From Rhizobium sp. CIAT894 (GTDB taxonomy: Bacteria > Pseudomonadota > Alphaproteobacteria > Rhizobiales > Rhizobiaceae): a stretch of DNA of 64,000 bases. The DNA is taken from the NCBI RefSeq assembly GCF_000172795.2, contig NZ_CP020950.1:1-64000 (forward strand), in the 5' to 3' direction. Both the position numbers and the translations under genes were made by a program. The notes under the pieces are model-generated. The model searched no databases. It had not been told where the DNA came from and worked only from the letters and a program-made list of their open reading frames with translations. Position 1 is the first letter of the stretch. Every line of letters starts with the position of its first letter. Of this stretch, positions 17,297 through 25,919 are shown one piece after another.

Positions 17297-18466
17297 ATGG
17301 CAAAGAACATCGTCGTCTGCTGTGACGGAACAGGCAACGAAATCGGCGTGAACATGTTCAATGTTCTCAAGCTATACAGAATGCTTGAGAAGGACGACGG
17401 TCAAATTGTATATTACGATCCAGGCGTTGGAACATTGGGTCAACGAAAGACCTGGGGGAGAATTAGCCAGAATGCAAAAGGCGTGCTGGGGCTCGCCACC
17501 GGCTATGGCCTGGACGACGATGTGCTGGGCGCCTATCGCTTTTTGGCGGAACAATACAGGGAAGGCGACCAAGTATTTCTTTTCGGCTTCAGCCGCGGCG
17601 CTTACAGCGTCCGCGTCCTCGCTGGTGTCATTCATCTCCTCGGTTTGCTGCGCCCAGACCAGTTGAACTATGTCGGCTATGCGTTGGCCGCTTACAAGCG
17701 CGCCGCCATGGATGGGGAGGATCTTTCGGTAGCTTGGCACTTCCGGAGAATTGTCGGTGGCCAGACCGTTCCGATAAAGTTCCTTGGCGTCTGGGATACC
17801 GTTGCATCCGTCATCGTGCCGCGGCCTGATCGCTTCTACATTCCGAGCTTGGAGACGCTGCCTTACACGCTGCAGAACCCCAGCGTCGAGGTTTTCCGTC
17901 AGGCAATCGCCATTGATGAATTTCGTCGAATGTTCCGATTGCGCAGATGGAAAGAGGATCAGGAATTCAAGCCCAATCGCTTTTCAACCTCAGAGGCTCG
18001 AAAGCAAGACAGCCGCCAGGTTTGGTTCGCGGGGTGCCATTCCGACATCGGCGGCGGTTATCCGGAAAATGAGAGCGGGCTGTCAAAGTATCCGCTCCGC
18101 TGGATGATTCAACAGGCCCAGCTGCACGGGCTGAATGTGAACACGTCGATGTTCAATCACCTCGTAGAAGGAAACGCTAGGGGTGGTAGTGAGCACGAGT
18201 ACGCTGAGCCCAGCGTAAACGCGGAGTTGCATGTATCAGCGACAGGCGCCTGGCGCGTTCTCGAGTGGCTGCCGAAGAAGGTGAAATGGCAAGAGTGGCC
18301 AAAGCGCAAGGGCTTGTTTGGCTACTACCTGCCCCACTACGAGCCGCGATCTATTCCTGAGGGCGCAAGGATTCACGAGTCCGCGCTCCGGCGAAAGGAA
18401 ATAGTGCCGTCGTACAATCCGAAGAATCTGCCAGAAATCTTCGAGGTAGAGCATGACCCCCCTTGA
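17297..18466 (+). CDS. DUF2235 (Tle1-like) alpha/beta hydrolase
   Basis: A 389-aa protein of the DUF2235 family, which includes T6SS phospholipase effectors of the Tle1 type. It opens with the family signature IVVCCDGTGNE, and the nucleophile elbow is GFSRGAYS. No signal peptide, VgrG or immunity gene is near. It follows the CBASS effector by 101 bases with its own binding site (GGGGAAATCAACG before ATG) and precedes Septu. It may be a stand-alone hydrolase or an additional membrane-attacking defence effector; the sequence does not decide this. Confidence 0.8.
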   Translation: MAKNIVVCCDGTGNEIGVNMFNVLKLYRMLEKDDGQIVYYDPGVGTLGQRKTWGRISQNAKGVLGLATGYGLDDDVLGAYRFLAEQYREGDQVFLFGFSRGAYSVRVLAGVIHLLGLLRPDQLNYVGYALAAYKRAAMDGEDLSVAWHFRRIVGGQTVPIKFLGVWDTVASVIVPRPDRFYIPSLETLPYTLQNPSVEVFRQAIAIDEFRRMFRLRRWKEDQEFKPNRFSTSEARKQDSRQVWFAGCHSDIGGGYPENESGLSKYPLRWMIQQAQLHGLNVNTSMFNHLVEGNARGGSEHEYAEPSVNAELHVSATGAWRVLEWLPKKVKWQEWPKRKGLFGYYLPHYEPRSIPEGARIHESALRRKEIVPSYNPKNLPEIFEVEHDPP

Positions 18467-18615
18467 GGTCTTGAATGGCTTTTGGGAGCGATCGATCGTT
18501 CTGGGCCCCCCTTTGTACTAGGCGGTTACGGGGCAAATGAGCTAACTTAGCGAAACTCAGCCCCATCAATTGGCGGAAACCAAGCCGCCAGATCGGTAAT
18601 CAGGAGGACGCTTGC

Positions 18616-20013
18616 ATGTTCCTACGTCGACTGCGTCTGAAAAACCTTCGCTCCATCGCAGAGCTCGACATGCAATTCGTCCAGTCGAGCGGTGATGTTC
18701 GACCTTGGACCTTTGTCTTGGGAGAAAATGGCGCGGGAAAGAGCACTATCCTCCGTGCCTTGGCGCTTGTCACCGCGGGAGGGGAGGCGCTCCCCGAGAT
18801 TATTGGTGATCCCGACACTTGGATACGTGTTGGAAGTGACGCCGCTACCATTGAACTCGACTACGCCACGGCGGAAAATCAACCACGATATGCTCAGCTC
18901 ATATTGCGTCGCGGCGAAGGTATTCGGAAGCTTCTGGAGGCAAATGCTCAAACGCTTGAGCAGATTGATGCAGCGCTCGCCCACGCTACCCGGAATTATT
19001 TCGTGGTCGGTTATGGCGTCTCGCGCCGTCGGTCGGCTGAGCCGATCAGCTGGTCCGGGATGGCAGGGAGCTACAGGAACAATCGATCCCAAAGCGTCGC
19101 AACGCTCTTTTCCCCAGACGCAACACTCGTTTCCATCGAGCAATGGGCTCTTGATCTCGATTATCGTCGTGGAGCACAGGGGCTTCGGCCAGTCAGAAAG
19201 GCGCTTGACACGCTTTTGGCTGACGCCAAGTTCGACAGTATCGACAAGGAGCGCCGCCAGCTTCTGTTCCAAACGCCTGATGGAATTCTACCTCTCTCGC
19301 AACTCAGCGATGGCTACCAGGCAATGACCGCCTGGTGCGGAGACGTGTTATTCAGGATCACGGAGACCTTTGCAGATCGCACTGATCCGTTGGGTGCACG
19401 GGGCGTTCTGCTCATCGATGAACTTGACTTGCACCTTCATCCGATATGGCAGCGTCAACTGGTCAGCTTCATCAAGCGCACACTTCCTAATTTTCAGGTG
19501 GTAGCTACCACTCATTCCCCTCTCACTGTGCATCAGGCAGAAGAGGGGGAACTCTTCGTCCTAAAGCGCACGGACCGGGCCAATGCGGCTTCATCCCTGA
19601 CACAGTTCGAAGGCGCGCCGAACAGGCTCATGCTGCATCAGCTAATCCAGAGCCCGATTTTTGGTCTGGAAACTCTTGATTCGCCACAGGTGGCAAGCCT
19701 CCGTCGAGAGTTGCGATCCCTTAGGGGCATTACCGAAGTGGCTCCGGACGATGGCGGGCTATCTGTGGCCGCGGAACCGAAAGCAAGCTCTCGGCCGGCA
19801 TCGCAGACCACGCGATCGAAAAGAATGAAGCAAATCGAGAGTGAACTCGCCTCCGTTCCGACGTGGAGCGAGGTGCCAGAATATATGCAGTCGACAAACA
19901 ATTTGCTGCGTCAAATATCGGCAGAATTGACAAGTAGTTCGGGCTCCGCGCCGGTCTCCAAAAGGTCAACAAAGTCGCGTCGATCGGATGCTGGCAACGG
20001 AGGCGAGTCGTGA
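18616..20013 (+). CDS. ptuA: PtuA, Septu system ATPase
   Basis: A 465-aa SMC/ABC-like ATPase. Walker A is GENGAGKST at residues 36-43. The later segments LSDGYQAMTAWCGD (signature region), GVLLIDELDLHLHPIWQR (Walker B) and VVATTHSPLT (switch His) are all present. The C-terminal 100 residues are a low-complexity, basic tail. It overlaps the HNH gene downstream by four bases. This pairing is the two-gene Septu layout, in which PtuA forms a scaffold for PtuB. Retron-linked versions carry a reverse transcriptase, which is absent here. Confidence 0.87.
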   Translation: MFLRRLRLKNLRSIAELDMQFVQSSGDVRPWTFVLGENGAGKSTILRALALVTAGGEALPEIIGDPDTWIRVGSDAATIELDYATAENQPRYAQLILRRGEGIRKLLEANAQTLEQIDAALAHATRNYFVVGYGVSRRRSAEPISWSGMAGSYRNNRSQSVATLFSPDATLVSIEQWALDLDYRRGAQGLRPVRKALDTLLADAKFDSIDKERRQLLFQTPDGILPLSQLSDGYQAMTAWCGDVLFRITETFADRTDPLGARGVLLIDELDLHLHPIWQRQLVSFIKRTLPNFQVVATTHSPLTVHQAEEGELFVLKRTDRANAASSLTQFEGAPNRLMLHQLIQSPIFGLETLDSPQVASLRRELRSLRGITEVAPDDGGLSVAAEPKASSRPASQTTRSKRMKQIESELASVPTWSEVPEYMQSTNNLLRQISAELTSSSGSAPVSKRSTKSRRSDAGNGGES

Positions 20014-20840
20014 TCCGATTGACGCGCCTCCGCACCGCAACTGGACTGCCGCGCGACTTCACGGGCGCGCGTCTGCTCGAAAAGCATGAGGACTTGGTGT
20101 ACCGCTTTTTCTCCGGACAAGCTGAGCCACCAATCAAATGGACATCGTCAAAATGGAAGTCGGCGAAAAAACGCCTGAAATTCGAGACTGGCGGAAAATG
20201 CGCATATTGCGAAGCGTCAACTGACGTTGTCGCGCACGGTGATGTCGAACATTTCAGGCCGAAGTCCACGTATTGGTGGCTGGCATATGATTTCGACAAT
20301 TACGTCTTTGCTTGTCAGATCTGTAATCAGATTTACAAGGGAGACAACTTTCCGATCTCGGGGCAGCTGCTTGTATCACCTCTCATGCCCAATGCTCAGC
20401 CGAACGGCGCCCAATTGACGCAGCTTGTACAAAACCTCGTCCGTGACGTCACATCGACAACTGACGAGGAGCTCGTTGCTCTCTGGGGTTCGGAGGAAGC
20501 GGATCTAATACATCCTTACCTTGAAGATCCATCAGATCTATTGGCCTATGAGGCCGATGATGCCAACCGTGAAGTCTGGATTCGGGCCGGCACGGGCGCG
20601 CGCGCAGCACGTGCTCACGATGCGGCGGTGAATTTCCTGGGTTTGAATCGCGAGGAGCTGCTTCGACTGCGCTATGAGCAGCTTGAAATCCTCCGAATAC
20701 TGAAGCTGAGTTTTGATGAGCCACGCCTCTCAGAGGGTACGAAGGCGATAATCCGGACAAAGTTCGCCGAGATGAGCCGGCTAGCGTATCCTTTTGCGGG
20801 ATTGAACCGTTTCTTCCTTCGCCAGTGGAACTTGCTTTAA
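20010..20840 (+). CDS. ptuB: PtuB, Septu HNH endonuclease
   Basis: A 276-aa HNH nuclease with the PtuB pattern: C64-x2-C67 (CAYCEAS), GDVEHFRPKSTYWWLAYDFD with H81, then CQICNQIYKGDNFP with C102/C105 and N106. The two CxxC pairs hold a structural zinc and the EH/N residues form the nuclease centre. The remaining C-terminal half (DAAVNFLGLNREELLRLRYE) is helical. It starts inside the ptuA stop codon region, giving coupled translation. Family knowledge: PtuB cuts phage DNA when the PtuA complex is triggered. Confidence 0.87.
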   Translation: MIRLTRLRTATGLPRDFTGARLLEKHEDLVYRFFSGQAEPPIKWTSSKWKSAKKRLKFETGGKCAYCEASTDVVAHGDVEHFRPKSTYWWLAYDFDNYVFACQICNQIYKGDNFPISGQLLVSPLMPNAQPNGAQLTQLVQNLVRDVTSTTDEELVALWGSEEADLIHPYLEDPSDLLAYEADDANREVWIRAGTGARAARAHDAAVNFLGLNREELLRLRYEQLEILRILKLSFDEPRLSEGTKAIIRTKFAEMSRLAYPFAGLNRFFLRQWNLL

Positions 20841-20909
20841 ACTCTCTGTCAGTAATCGACGTTCTTCTTCACGCTGTTCGATGCGCATTCTTTGAATGAG
20901 GACGGAAAG

Positions 20910-23387
20910 CTATTGTGGGCTTTCACGTGAGGGCGTTACCGCCCCATAGGGGAGGCTGACCCGTATTTCTGCGCGATTCCCGTCAGTCCGCGTTATTTCA
21001 TGGACGCTGATTGTATCCTGTTGGGCCGGCACAATGCCCGACGGAAGTTCGTAGGCGAGAACAACGATCACAACCTGTGCACCGAGTGCGATAGCGTAGC
21101 GTCGGCCTTGCATGCCTGCCGCTGGTGCCGTGCTCGCCACGTCGGCAACGCGGCCCGTGAATTTATTCTCCACAAGCACAGCCCCGTCCACAAATATGTC
21201 GAGCTTACCACCACCCGCGACCGAGCCCTCTTCTGTCGGCAGACTACGCAATTGAAAGGCGGACAGCACTTGCTTCTGCAGTTCGGCCTCGTTTTCGAGC
21301 CGTCTCGTCAACTGGCCGGACTTGTACCAATGGTCGACAAAGGCGTAGACGGCCCCTAGAACACGTCCCAGGGCTTCGATATGCTCAGCCGTCAGACCGG
21401 CGCGCAAAAGCTGGTTTAGTTCGAGAGCCAGTCGCGAGGCGATATCGGGATCAGCTTGGATCCACGTTCCTGGGACTTTTAGATCATCCGCCCGGAGGGC
21501 CAGCAATGAGTGTCGCTTGAATGATAAGTGCTCGGCTGCATCAGTGTCGATAATCTTGGCGGCGACCAAGGCATTGATCCAGGTCTGAGGTACGATGCTG
21601 GCAGTCTTGATATAGCCGTCGGCCTCCTCGCTCATAGTGACGCCGAAATGTCCGAGAAAGACGATCTTGGAGGCTAACGCCACGAGAGGAACTACATCGC
21701 GTGGGCAGAACACGTACCCGGTTCGTTTCTGTAATTCGTAGGCGTCCGACCACTTCACTGGATTAAAGGAGAATTCCGGCACCTTGATCGCGCCATTCGG
21801 ATAGCGCGCCAGAATTCTGATAGCTTCGGCTTTCAGTGCCGGTAGATCGACGATTATCTGTTCCGGCCCTACCTGGTCTAAGGCCTCCTTGCATGGCCGG
21901 CAGATGTCGACATCGACACTCTTGGCCATCAAGGCTTCAGCGCATGCGATCGCAACGCGATGAATTTCCGCGCCTATGTTGAACCGAACACCAATATCAT
22001 CCAACTCCTTCACGATGCGGCGCCACAGCTTTTCACGGTTTTGCTCTGCCGTGCGGCCGTCGAGCCCTGGTGGAGATGCGATAAAACGACCGCGAAATGC
22101 AAAAGCGCGATGCAACAGTTCGCGGTTAAGAATGCCCTTCGCCAAGGCTGTTGCTGCAGAAGGCTCTGGTGAAAGGGGGAATCCCGGATGGGTCACTTCT
22201 TGCGCAAGGATGCGCAGCATTGTGTCGTCGTCCACGCTTAGGAAGATTTCATCGAGCCTAAAGCGGCTCGCGCGATCCCGTTCGGCCACGAGCATCAAGC
22301 GCTGAGCCATTGCCTCTGCTGACCGGACCTTGTGGTGATGATATAGCCGATCATAGAGAAATGTCCGGCCGATCAGCATTTGTTCAAAAGATCCGAAGCC
22401 CGACGCGGCGATTCCAAGCTGATGAAAGGTTTGATTGACGCTTCGCGAAGCGCGGGCCCTTAACTCGCTTTCCGATGCATCGACATTCGACTCTCGGACA
22501 TGAAGAATTTCCAATCGCGACAGCAGGCGATCAGTGTCAAAGCCGATCTCTAGTCCCGAATGATGGGCATCCCTTGAAAGGTAGTCGAGTTTGTCGGCGT
22601 CAATCTGACTGCTGACAATAGATGACAAATGGCTGGCACCTGGTCCTTCGACACCGCCGATAATCGCAGCGACGATCACCTCCTGAAGTTCTTCGACAGG
22701 TCGGCCGCGGGCGGTAAATAGCCGATCGCTGGCAAGCACCTTCTTCATGGGTTCCGAGAGCACCATACAAGCAGCGATGACTTCCGACTCCGAGGGCGGC
22801 GCATTCAACTGGTACAGTCTCTTAAATTCGCTGCGGACTATCTTGATTTCTCTGCGCCAATCTTCGCTTTCACCGGCGGACGTGCCTACCAAAGGCGCGT
22901 TCACTTCAAGTACGGGCTCAAGGGCGTGGCTGAAGGGACCGTGGCCAACGTCATGCAGGAGGCCGGCGAGCCGCAATGCATAACGATCTGCGTCGGTTAT
23001 CGAGGGCAGGGGCGTACCGCTATGGTCGCGGTTCCATCGCTGGATCTGCCGCTCAAGGGCGCGCAAAACTTCTTCGATTGCGCCAACGACACCAATGATA
23101 TGCTCCAGCCGTCCATGACTGGCGCCCGGAAAGACCAGCTGTGCCAAGCCCAGTTGCCGGACCCCCCGCATTCGCTGGAGTAATGGCGTGTCCAGTAAGC
23201 CTACTTCCCAAGGGAGAAGCTCAATCGTTCCCCAAACCGGGTCGTTGACTTGTTTTGGTCGAAACTCCGGAGCGCGCTTGGCCTCCAGCCGATTGATAAG
23301 ACTCGACAGCCATTGTGAGACGAGCGTATCGAGCTGACTAGCCAACTTCGGCGCTACTGACAGAAGGTTGTCGCGCAGTCGTTCCAC
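20910..23387 (-). CDS. HD phosphohydrolase with C-terminal nuclease-like motif
   Basis: An 825-aa protein. Residues about 50-330 are a SAMHD1/dGTPase-like HD domain: H96 (HGRLEHIIGV), H145-D146 (LLHDVGHGPFSHALEPVL) and the late Asp (QIDADKLDYLSRDAHHSG). The C-terminus has a PD-(D/E)xK pattern: an upstream Glu (ENEAELQKQV), then KLDIFVDGAVLVENKF, supplying D and E-x-K. The middle 350 residues are unassigned. Plausible activities are dNTP depletion by the HD domain and DNA cleavage by the end domain, a combination suited to phage defence. A small gene precedes it by seven bases and a MerR-like regulator diverges, giving a three-gene unit that I cannot match to a named system. Confidence 0.75.
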   Translation of the reverse strand: MERLRDNLLSVAPKLASQLDTLVSQWLSSLINRLEAKRAPEFRPKQVNDPVWGTIELLPWEVGLLDTPLLQRMRGVRQLGLAQLVFPGASHGRLEHIIGVVGAIEEVLRALERQIQRWNRDHSGTPLPSITDADRYALRLAGLLHDVGHGPFSHALEPVLEVNAPLVGTSAGESEDWRREIKIVRSEFKRLYQLNAPPSESEVIAACMVLSEPMKKVLASDRLFTARGRPVEELQEVIVAAIIGGVEGPGASHLSSIVSSQIDADKLDYLSRDAHHSGLEIGFDTDRLLSRLEILHVRESNVDASESELRARASRSVNQTFHQLGIAASGFGSFEQMLIGRTFLYDRLYHHHKVRSAEAMAQRLMLVAERDRASRFRLDEIFLSVDDDTMLRILAQEVTHPGFPLSPEPSAATALAKGILNRELLHRAFAFRGRFIASPPGLDGRTAEQNREKLWRRIVKELDDIGVRFNIGAEIHRVAIACAEALMAKSVDVDICRPCKEALDQVGPEQIIVDLPALKAEAIRILARYPNGAIKVPEFSFNPVKWSDAYELQKRTGYVFCPRDVVPLVALASKIVFLGHFGVTMSEEADGYIKTASIVPQTWINALVAAKIIDTDAAEHLSFKRHSLLALRADDLKVPGTWIQADPDIASRLALELNQLLRAGLTAEHIEALGRVLGAVYAFVDHWYKSGQLTRRLENEAELQKQVLSAFQLRSLPTEEGSVAGGGKLDIFVDGAVLVENKFTGRVADVASTAPAAGMQGRRYAIALGAQVVIVVLAYELPSGIVPAQQDTISVHEITRTDGNRAEIRVSLPYGAVTPSRESPQ

Positions 23388-23394
23388 GTTTTCG

Positions 23395-23811
23395 CTACGC
23401 TGCCGCAGCTTGTTTGACGGCAGCGCGAGTGCGTTTTACGGAGGCGAGAAGCGACTCGCCTATTTCTCGAGCCTTGCTTGTACTCAGACCATAACTGAGC
23501 ACGATCTGACGCGCGCTGTCTTCGTCCAAAGTCACCAACGACGACAGATAAGTGGGATTGGGCTCGGTCGTCAGTAAGGCTTCCTGGGCTGCCAGCAGGA
23601 TGTCTGGCAACTCATAGCACCGCAAACCAACGCCAGTCACGCCAAAGGATAAACTTGCAGACAGAGCAGAGGGTAGTACCGCCATGCACTCCTTCAGAGC
23701 CTTATCGAGAATACCGTGAGATGTCGGCAGACGCTCTCCCTCAGCGCCCAGCAGCCAAAGGGCAGCCAGCAACTCGGCATTTTCGAAGCGAGTGGACATA
23801 ACGGCCTCCAT
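23395..23811 (-). CDS. Small hypothetical partner of the HD protein
   Basis: A 138-aa protein of unknown family. It is helical, with no membrane segment, zinc motif or catalytic signature (ENAELLAALWLLGAEGERLP; ILLAAQEALLTTEPNPTYLS). A start at Met1 or Met5 is possible. It is first in a two-gene minus-strand operon with the 825-aa HD protein, separated by seven bases, which suggests a dedicated regulator, sensor or antitoxin-like partner. Confidence 0.65.
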   Translation of the reverse strand: MEAVMSTRFENAELLAALWLLGAEGERLPTSHGILDKALKECMAVLPSALSASLSFGVTGVGLRCYELPDILLAAQEALLTTEPNPTYLSSLVTLDEDSARQIVLSYGLSTSKAREIGESLLASVKRTRAAVKQAAAA

Positions 23812-23870
23812 GATCGTCCGAATCGATTGTGGCGATTTTTCTTTTATCAGTGGTTAATCCCCGCTATAAG

Positions 23871-23884
23871 TGGGGTCAACCCCA
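23871..23884. promoter_or_regulatory. Palindrome in divergent promoter region
   Basis: TGGGGT-CA-ACCCCA is a dyad with 6-bp arms, lying 60 bases before the minus-strand operon start and 49 bases before the MerR-like gene. A related half, AATCCCCGC, precedes it at 23856-23864. The position suits an operator bound by the MerR-like regulator controlling both directions. Confidence 0.5.
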
Positions 23885-23933
23885 TTTTGTTCCTGGTCCC
23901 CAATTGTGGTTCGGATCGGGCTAGGAGTCTAGC

Positions 23934-24401
23934 ATGCGTTTCGACACAAGCCAGATTCTCGAGCTTGCTGGCATTAGCAAGGAGATGCTGCGGCATTGGA
24001 AAAGGGCCCTTCCGCCGCTTTTCGGACGCGACGGGAGGTCGGATCGGTACAGCTATGCTGATTTGGTTGCTCTTTGCGCAATCGCCCAAGCGGTAACAAG
24101 GCTTACTATTCCTGTTTCGCGTTTTACCGATAATGCAGTGTGGCTGTTCGAAGAGATTGAACGGCAATTGAAGCCAGGAGGGGCTTTGCTGATTTTGTGT
24201 ATCCTTCCCGATCGGCTCACCTTCCTCACCGAGAGAGAGCTTCTCAATGTCGAGGCGGGATCATTTATCCGGTTGGATGTTGTCGTCAATCGGCTAAATA
24301 CACGCGCCTTTTCCGAAGGGGAGCACCCGAAGGAGGCCCAATTAGATTTGCCCTTCAGAGACGCGAAAATCATGGGTATGCGAATTACGCAGCGCTCATG
24401 A
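23934..24401 (+). CDS. MerR-like helix-turn-helix regulator
   Basis: A 155-aa protein beginning with a MerR-type reading head: FDTSQILELAGISKEMLRHW, then DGRSDRYSYADLVALCAIAQ. The effector part is short, with no metal-binding cysteines. It diverges from the partner/HD-nuclease operon across a 122-base region containing a dyad. Likely role: regulator of that operon and of itself. The ligand or trigger is unknown. Confidence 0.7.
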   Translation: MRFDTSQILELAGISKEMLRHWKRALPPLFGRDGRSDRYSYADLVALCAIAQAVTRLTIPVSRFTDNAVWLFEEIERQLKPGGALLILCILPDRLTFLTERELLNVEAGSFIRLDVVVNRLNTRAFSEGEHPKEAQLDLPFRDAKIMGMRITQRS

Positions 24402-24664
24402 CCTGTTGAGCAGGTAGGTCTAACTCATCGCGGATCGATCTCGGTAGCCGCGATCGCCTTCATACGCCAGCAAGCCAGGTCGGGACCTTGTCTTGGTATC
24501 CCTGGTATTTAGCGTTTCGTTCGTCTTCTCCGCGAAGCTTTGTGGCCCCGTGGCAATTCGCAGGCAAGAACATATGGTTGCATCATCCAAGAGTAATTGA
24601 CTTTAGCGCGAAATATGCAATGTTCTAGTTATCAATCGGGTCGGCGCGTCAGAGGGGAAGACGC
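24402..24664. other. Intergenic region before the tyrosinase cassette
   Basis: No gene. A candidate -35 (TTGACT at 24597-24602) lies about 60 bases before the tyrosinase start, but the -10 is poor. The AGAGGGGAAG before the ATG at 24665 is a fair ribosome binding site. Confidence 0.4.
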
Positions 24665-25828
24665 ATGAATGTCGAGATTGAATTCCCGAACTATGACTCA
24701 CATCGAAGAGCGTTCATTACCTGGCGCCCCGTGGAGGTGAAGCTGCGGCTTATTGCTGCTCCCGCCCCGCCTGCTGCTGTGCATGTTACTGTGTCGGCGA
24801 AGACGACGAGCTCAGGCGCAAAGCTCGGCTTTGCGACCATACTGACACACCTCGGAAGCCCCAGCATCGACGTTGCGCTGCCGCAAGATGGTTCTGATGT
24901 TTCGGTTTGGGTTGGCGGTGAATTTCCCGCCGCCAGTCAGAAATACGGTGACGTCGAAGTCATCGTAAAGGAGAAGTCGACCGGCCAGCTTCTGGGCTCG
25001 CATCCAATCATGGTCCGCATCCGCAAGAATGCCAATAACCTCTCCAATTCGGAACGCGATCGGTTCTTGGCGGCGCTCGCCACCCTGAACGGCGCTGGTA
25101 CCGGCCGCTTCAGCGACTTCCGCGATATGCATGTCGGCGGTGCTCCGGACAGAGAAGCGCATGGCGGCCCAGGCTTCTTACCCTGGCATCGCAGCTATTT
25201 GCTCGATCTAGAGCGGGAGCTGCAGATGATCGACGCCGAAGTTACGCTTCCCTACTGGAGGTTCGATCAGGCAGCGCCGAACGTATTCAATCGCAGCTTC
25301 ATGGGCGTTTCGAGTACGCTAAATCAGGTGCAGTTCGCGGCGGGGCATCCACTCCTGGGCTGGGTCGGATCGGGCCCTCCCGGTATCGATCGTGGTCCCG
25401 GTGTGGGCGCCACCACCATTCCATCGGTTTTCACCGAAACTCAAACTCTTCAGCTCGGCGGAGCGCCTGTGTCGGGGTTCCGGAACTTTCGCAGCATGCA
25501 GGGGAATCCCCATGGCGGCGCTCATATGAGTCATGGAAGCGGGTGGATCACCAGCATATCGACCGCCCCACGAGACCCGATCTTCTTCCTATTGCATTGC
25601 AATGTGGACCGGCTGTGGGCGAAGTGGCAGTGGGCACAGAAACGACACGATCCAAACGACGCGAATTCCTTTACGCCTGCCGGATTTTCGCCGGGACATA
25701 ATTTGAGCGATGCGATGTGGCCCTTGGTGCGGGCCGCTGACGGCACCAAGGCCGACAACAGCGCCGGGCGGGGGACTTGCGCCGTCGCCGATGACCGCAG
25801 CGCCTGGTGTCAGCCCGAAAGTAAGTGA
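24665..25828 (+). CDS. Tyrosinase-family type-3 copper protein
   Basis: A 387-aa protein with a beta-rich N-terminal domain (1-120) followed by a tyrosinase common central domain. CuA ligands are H156 (RDMHVGG), H166 (REAHGGPG) and H175 (FLPWHRSYLLDLE); CuB ligands are H283 and H287 (NPHGGAHM) and H311 (FFLLHCNVDRLW). This is the complete six-histidine binuclear centre, so it should oxidise phenols, catechols or peptide tyrosines. No signal peptide is evident. It heads a unit with a 24-codon frame, a HEAT-repeat protein and an SCO-like protein with copper motifs, pointing to a dedicated maturation set inside a defence island. Confidence 0.88.
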   Translation: MNVEIEFPNYDSHRRAFITWRPVEVKLRLIAAPAPPAAVHVTVSAKTTSSGAKLGFATILTHLGSPSIDVALPQDGSDVSVWVGGEFPAASQKYGDVEVIVKEKSTGQLLGSHPIMVRIRKNANNLSNSERDRFLAALATLNGAGTGRFSDFRDMHVGGAPDREAHGGPGFLPWHRSYLLDLERELQMIDAEVTLPYWRFDQAAPNVFNRSFMGVSSTLNQVQFAAGHPLLGWVGSGPPGIDRGPGVGATTIPSVFTETQTLQLGGAPVSGFRNFRSMQGNPHGGAHMSHGSGWITSISTAPRDPIFFLLHCNVDRLWAKWQWAQKRHDPNDANSFTPAGFSPGHNLSDAMWPLVRAADGTKADNSAGRGTCAVADDRSAWCQPESK

Positions 25829-25829
25829 T

Positions 25830-25904
25830 ATGATAGACTACCTTGGAACAGTAACGGCAACGCACTTGGCATTTGCCTATGATGACGTTCCCTTCCAGAT
25901 TTGA
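25830..25904 (+). CDS. Micro-ORF (24 aa) between tyrosinase and HEAT genes
   Basis: An ATG one base after the tyrosinase TGA opens a 24-codon frame (starting MIDYLGTVTATHLAF) that ends at a TGA 15 bases before the HEAT-protein gene. It contains two tyrosines and one histidine. The upstream Shine-Dalgarno is weak, but translational coupling to the tyrosinase is possible. It could be a small peptide substrate of the tyrosinase, a leader, or merely a chance frame. Nothing in the sequence proves translation. Confidence 0.3.
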   Translation: MIDYLGTVTATHLAFAYDDVPFQI

Positions 25905-25919
25905 GAGCGAGAGGCGCAT

